DNA from: Psychrobacillus glaciei
GTDB taxonomy: Bacteria > Bacillota > Bacilli > Bacillales_A > Planococcaceae
Direction: 5' to 3'
DNA length: 64,000 nt
Assembly: GCF_008973485.1 (NCBI RefSeq)
Contig: NZ_CP031223.1
Coordinates: forward strand, 434,001-498,000
This document shows positions 63,812 through 64,000 of this stretch, one piece after another. The translations under genes were made by a program, and so were the position numbers. Each line of letters opens with the position of its first letter. Positions within the stretch are counted from its first letter, which is position 1. The notes under the pieces were generated by a model that saw nothing but the letters and a program-made list of their open reading frames with translations, was not told the origin of the DNA and did not search any database.

Positions 63812-64000
63812 TTGAGACAATTTTGGAAAATGCCTTGGTTTTCACGACTTTTTAAAATAGTACTCCCTTTTTTAATACTTATTGTGTTCTACTTTGAATC
63901 AAATCAGGCGCTAAAAAATTTAGACTTTTCTCTTTTGAAAAATAATTTTAATAAGTTAGCACTTAGTCATCTATTCATTATTACTTTTGCAGGAATTATT
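63812..64000 (+). CDS. mprF: Integral membrane protein, probable MprF N-terminus (partial)
   Basis: A frame from TTG 63812 runs off the right edge. Its 63 residues begin MRQFWKMPWFSRLFKIVLPF, then one helix (LILIVFYFES) and NLDFSLLKNNFNKLALSHLF before a second helix. This pattern, a helix followed by a short outside loop and L.F..L..., is like the start of MprF, the lysyl-phosphatidylglycerol synthase/flippase. Other multi-helix proteins remain possible because only the first part is visible. The ribosome site is weak. Confidence 0.5.
   Translation, partial: MRQFWKMPWFSRLFKIVLPFLILIVFYFESNQALKNLDFSLLKNNFNKLALSHLFIITFAGII

Overview
This AT-rich window comes from a spore-forming, low-GC Firmicute of the order Bacillales. 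A Planococcaceae-type genome (Psychrobacillus, Lysinibacillus or Sporosarcina relatives) is my best guess. The reasons are a SpoVR C-terminus at the left edge, a ydaO-type riboswitch in front of kimA, a Bacillus-like mtl operon, an RsbK/RsbM/RsbY-type module, strong AGGAGG ribosome sites and frequent TTG starts. The genus call is inference. I saw no rRNA, tRNA, phage or CRISPR.

Left third (1-24500). This part holds the spoVR end, a TetR regulator with a FabF-like ketoacyl synthase, a VOC protein, a stress-type SDR, an aldolase-like PLP enzyme, the potassium importer kimA, a patatin-like lipase, a stress flavoprotein-like gene, an S66 peptidase and an APH-family kinase. It continues with a complete mannitol operon, mtlA-mtlR-mtlF-mtlD, that runs on into ptsH-ptsI with CcpA (cre) sites in front. 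Two tandem KinB-like membrane kinases follow; the upstream one has lost its ATP-binding motifs.

Middle (24500-33050). A gene-poor 1.7 kb stretch carries GC-rich dispersed repeats and a 21-bp-period array. Next come an ECF sigma factor with its DUF4179-type anti-sigma partner, a secreted protein with two IseA-like domains (predicted inhibitor of cell-wall hydrolases), an SbsC-like secreted protein, a MazG-like protein, a methyltransferase and a DMT exporter.

Catabolic island (33300-53200). This is the most distinctive region. Five amidohydrolases (three CodA/AtzC-like, two AtzB/TrzA-like) surround one Dpp/Opp-type ABC importer. The importer has two separate substrate-binding lipoproteins, and a YesM/YesN-like two-component system is coupled to an SSS-like transporter. 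Together they look like a regulated uptake and hydrolysis pathway for a nitrogen-containing cyclic or amide compound whose identity is unknown. The island is split by an IS231-like element and a 190-bp MITE, both with clean target duplications, inserted in one dispersed-repeat copy.

Right end (53800-64000). A hybrid CHASE3-GAF kinase, a CheR-type methyltransferase and a REC-PP2C phosphatase match the RsbK/RsbM/RsbY stress module, with no sigB nearby. After these come a 3-hydroxybutyrate dehydrogenase-like SDR, a SEC-C protein, a chemoreceptor and the start of an MprF-like membrane protein.

Several intergenic gaps are filled by a repeat family with a terminator-like hairpin plus a second, variable hairpin whose two arms change together.
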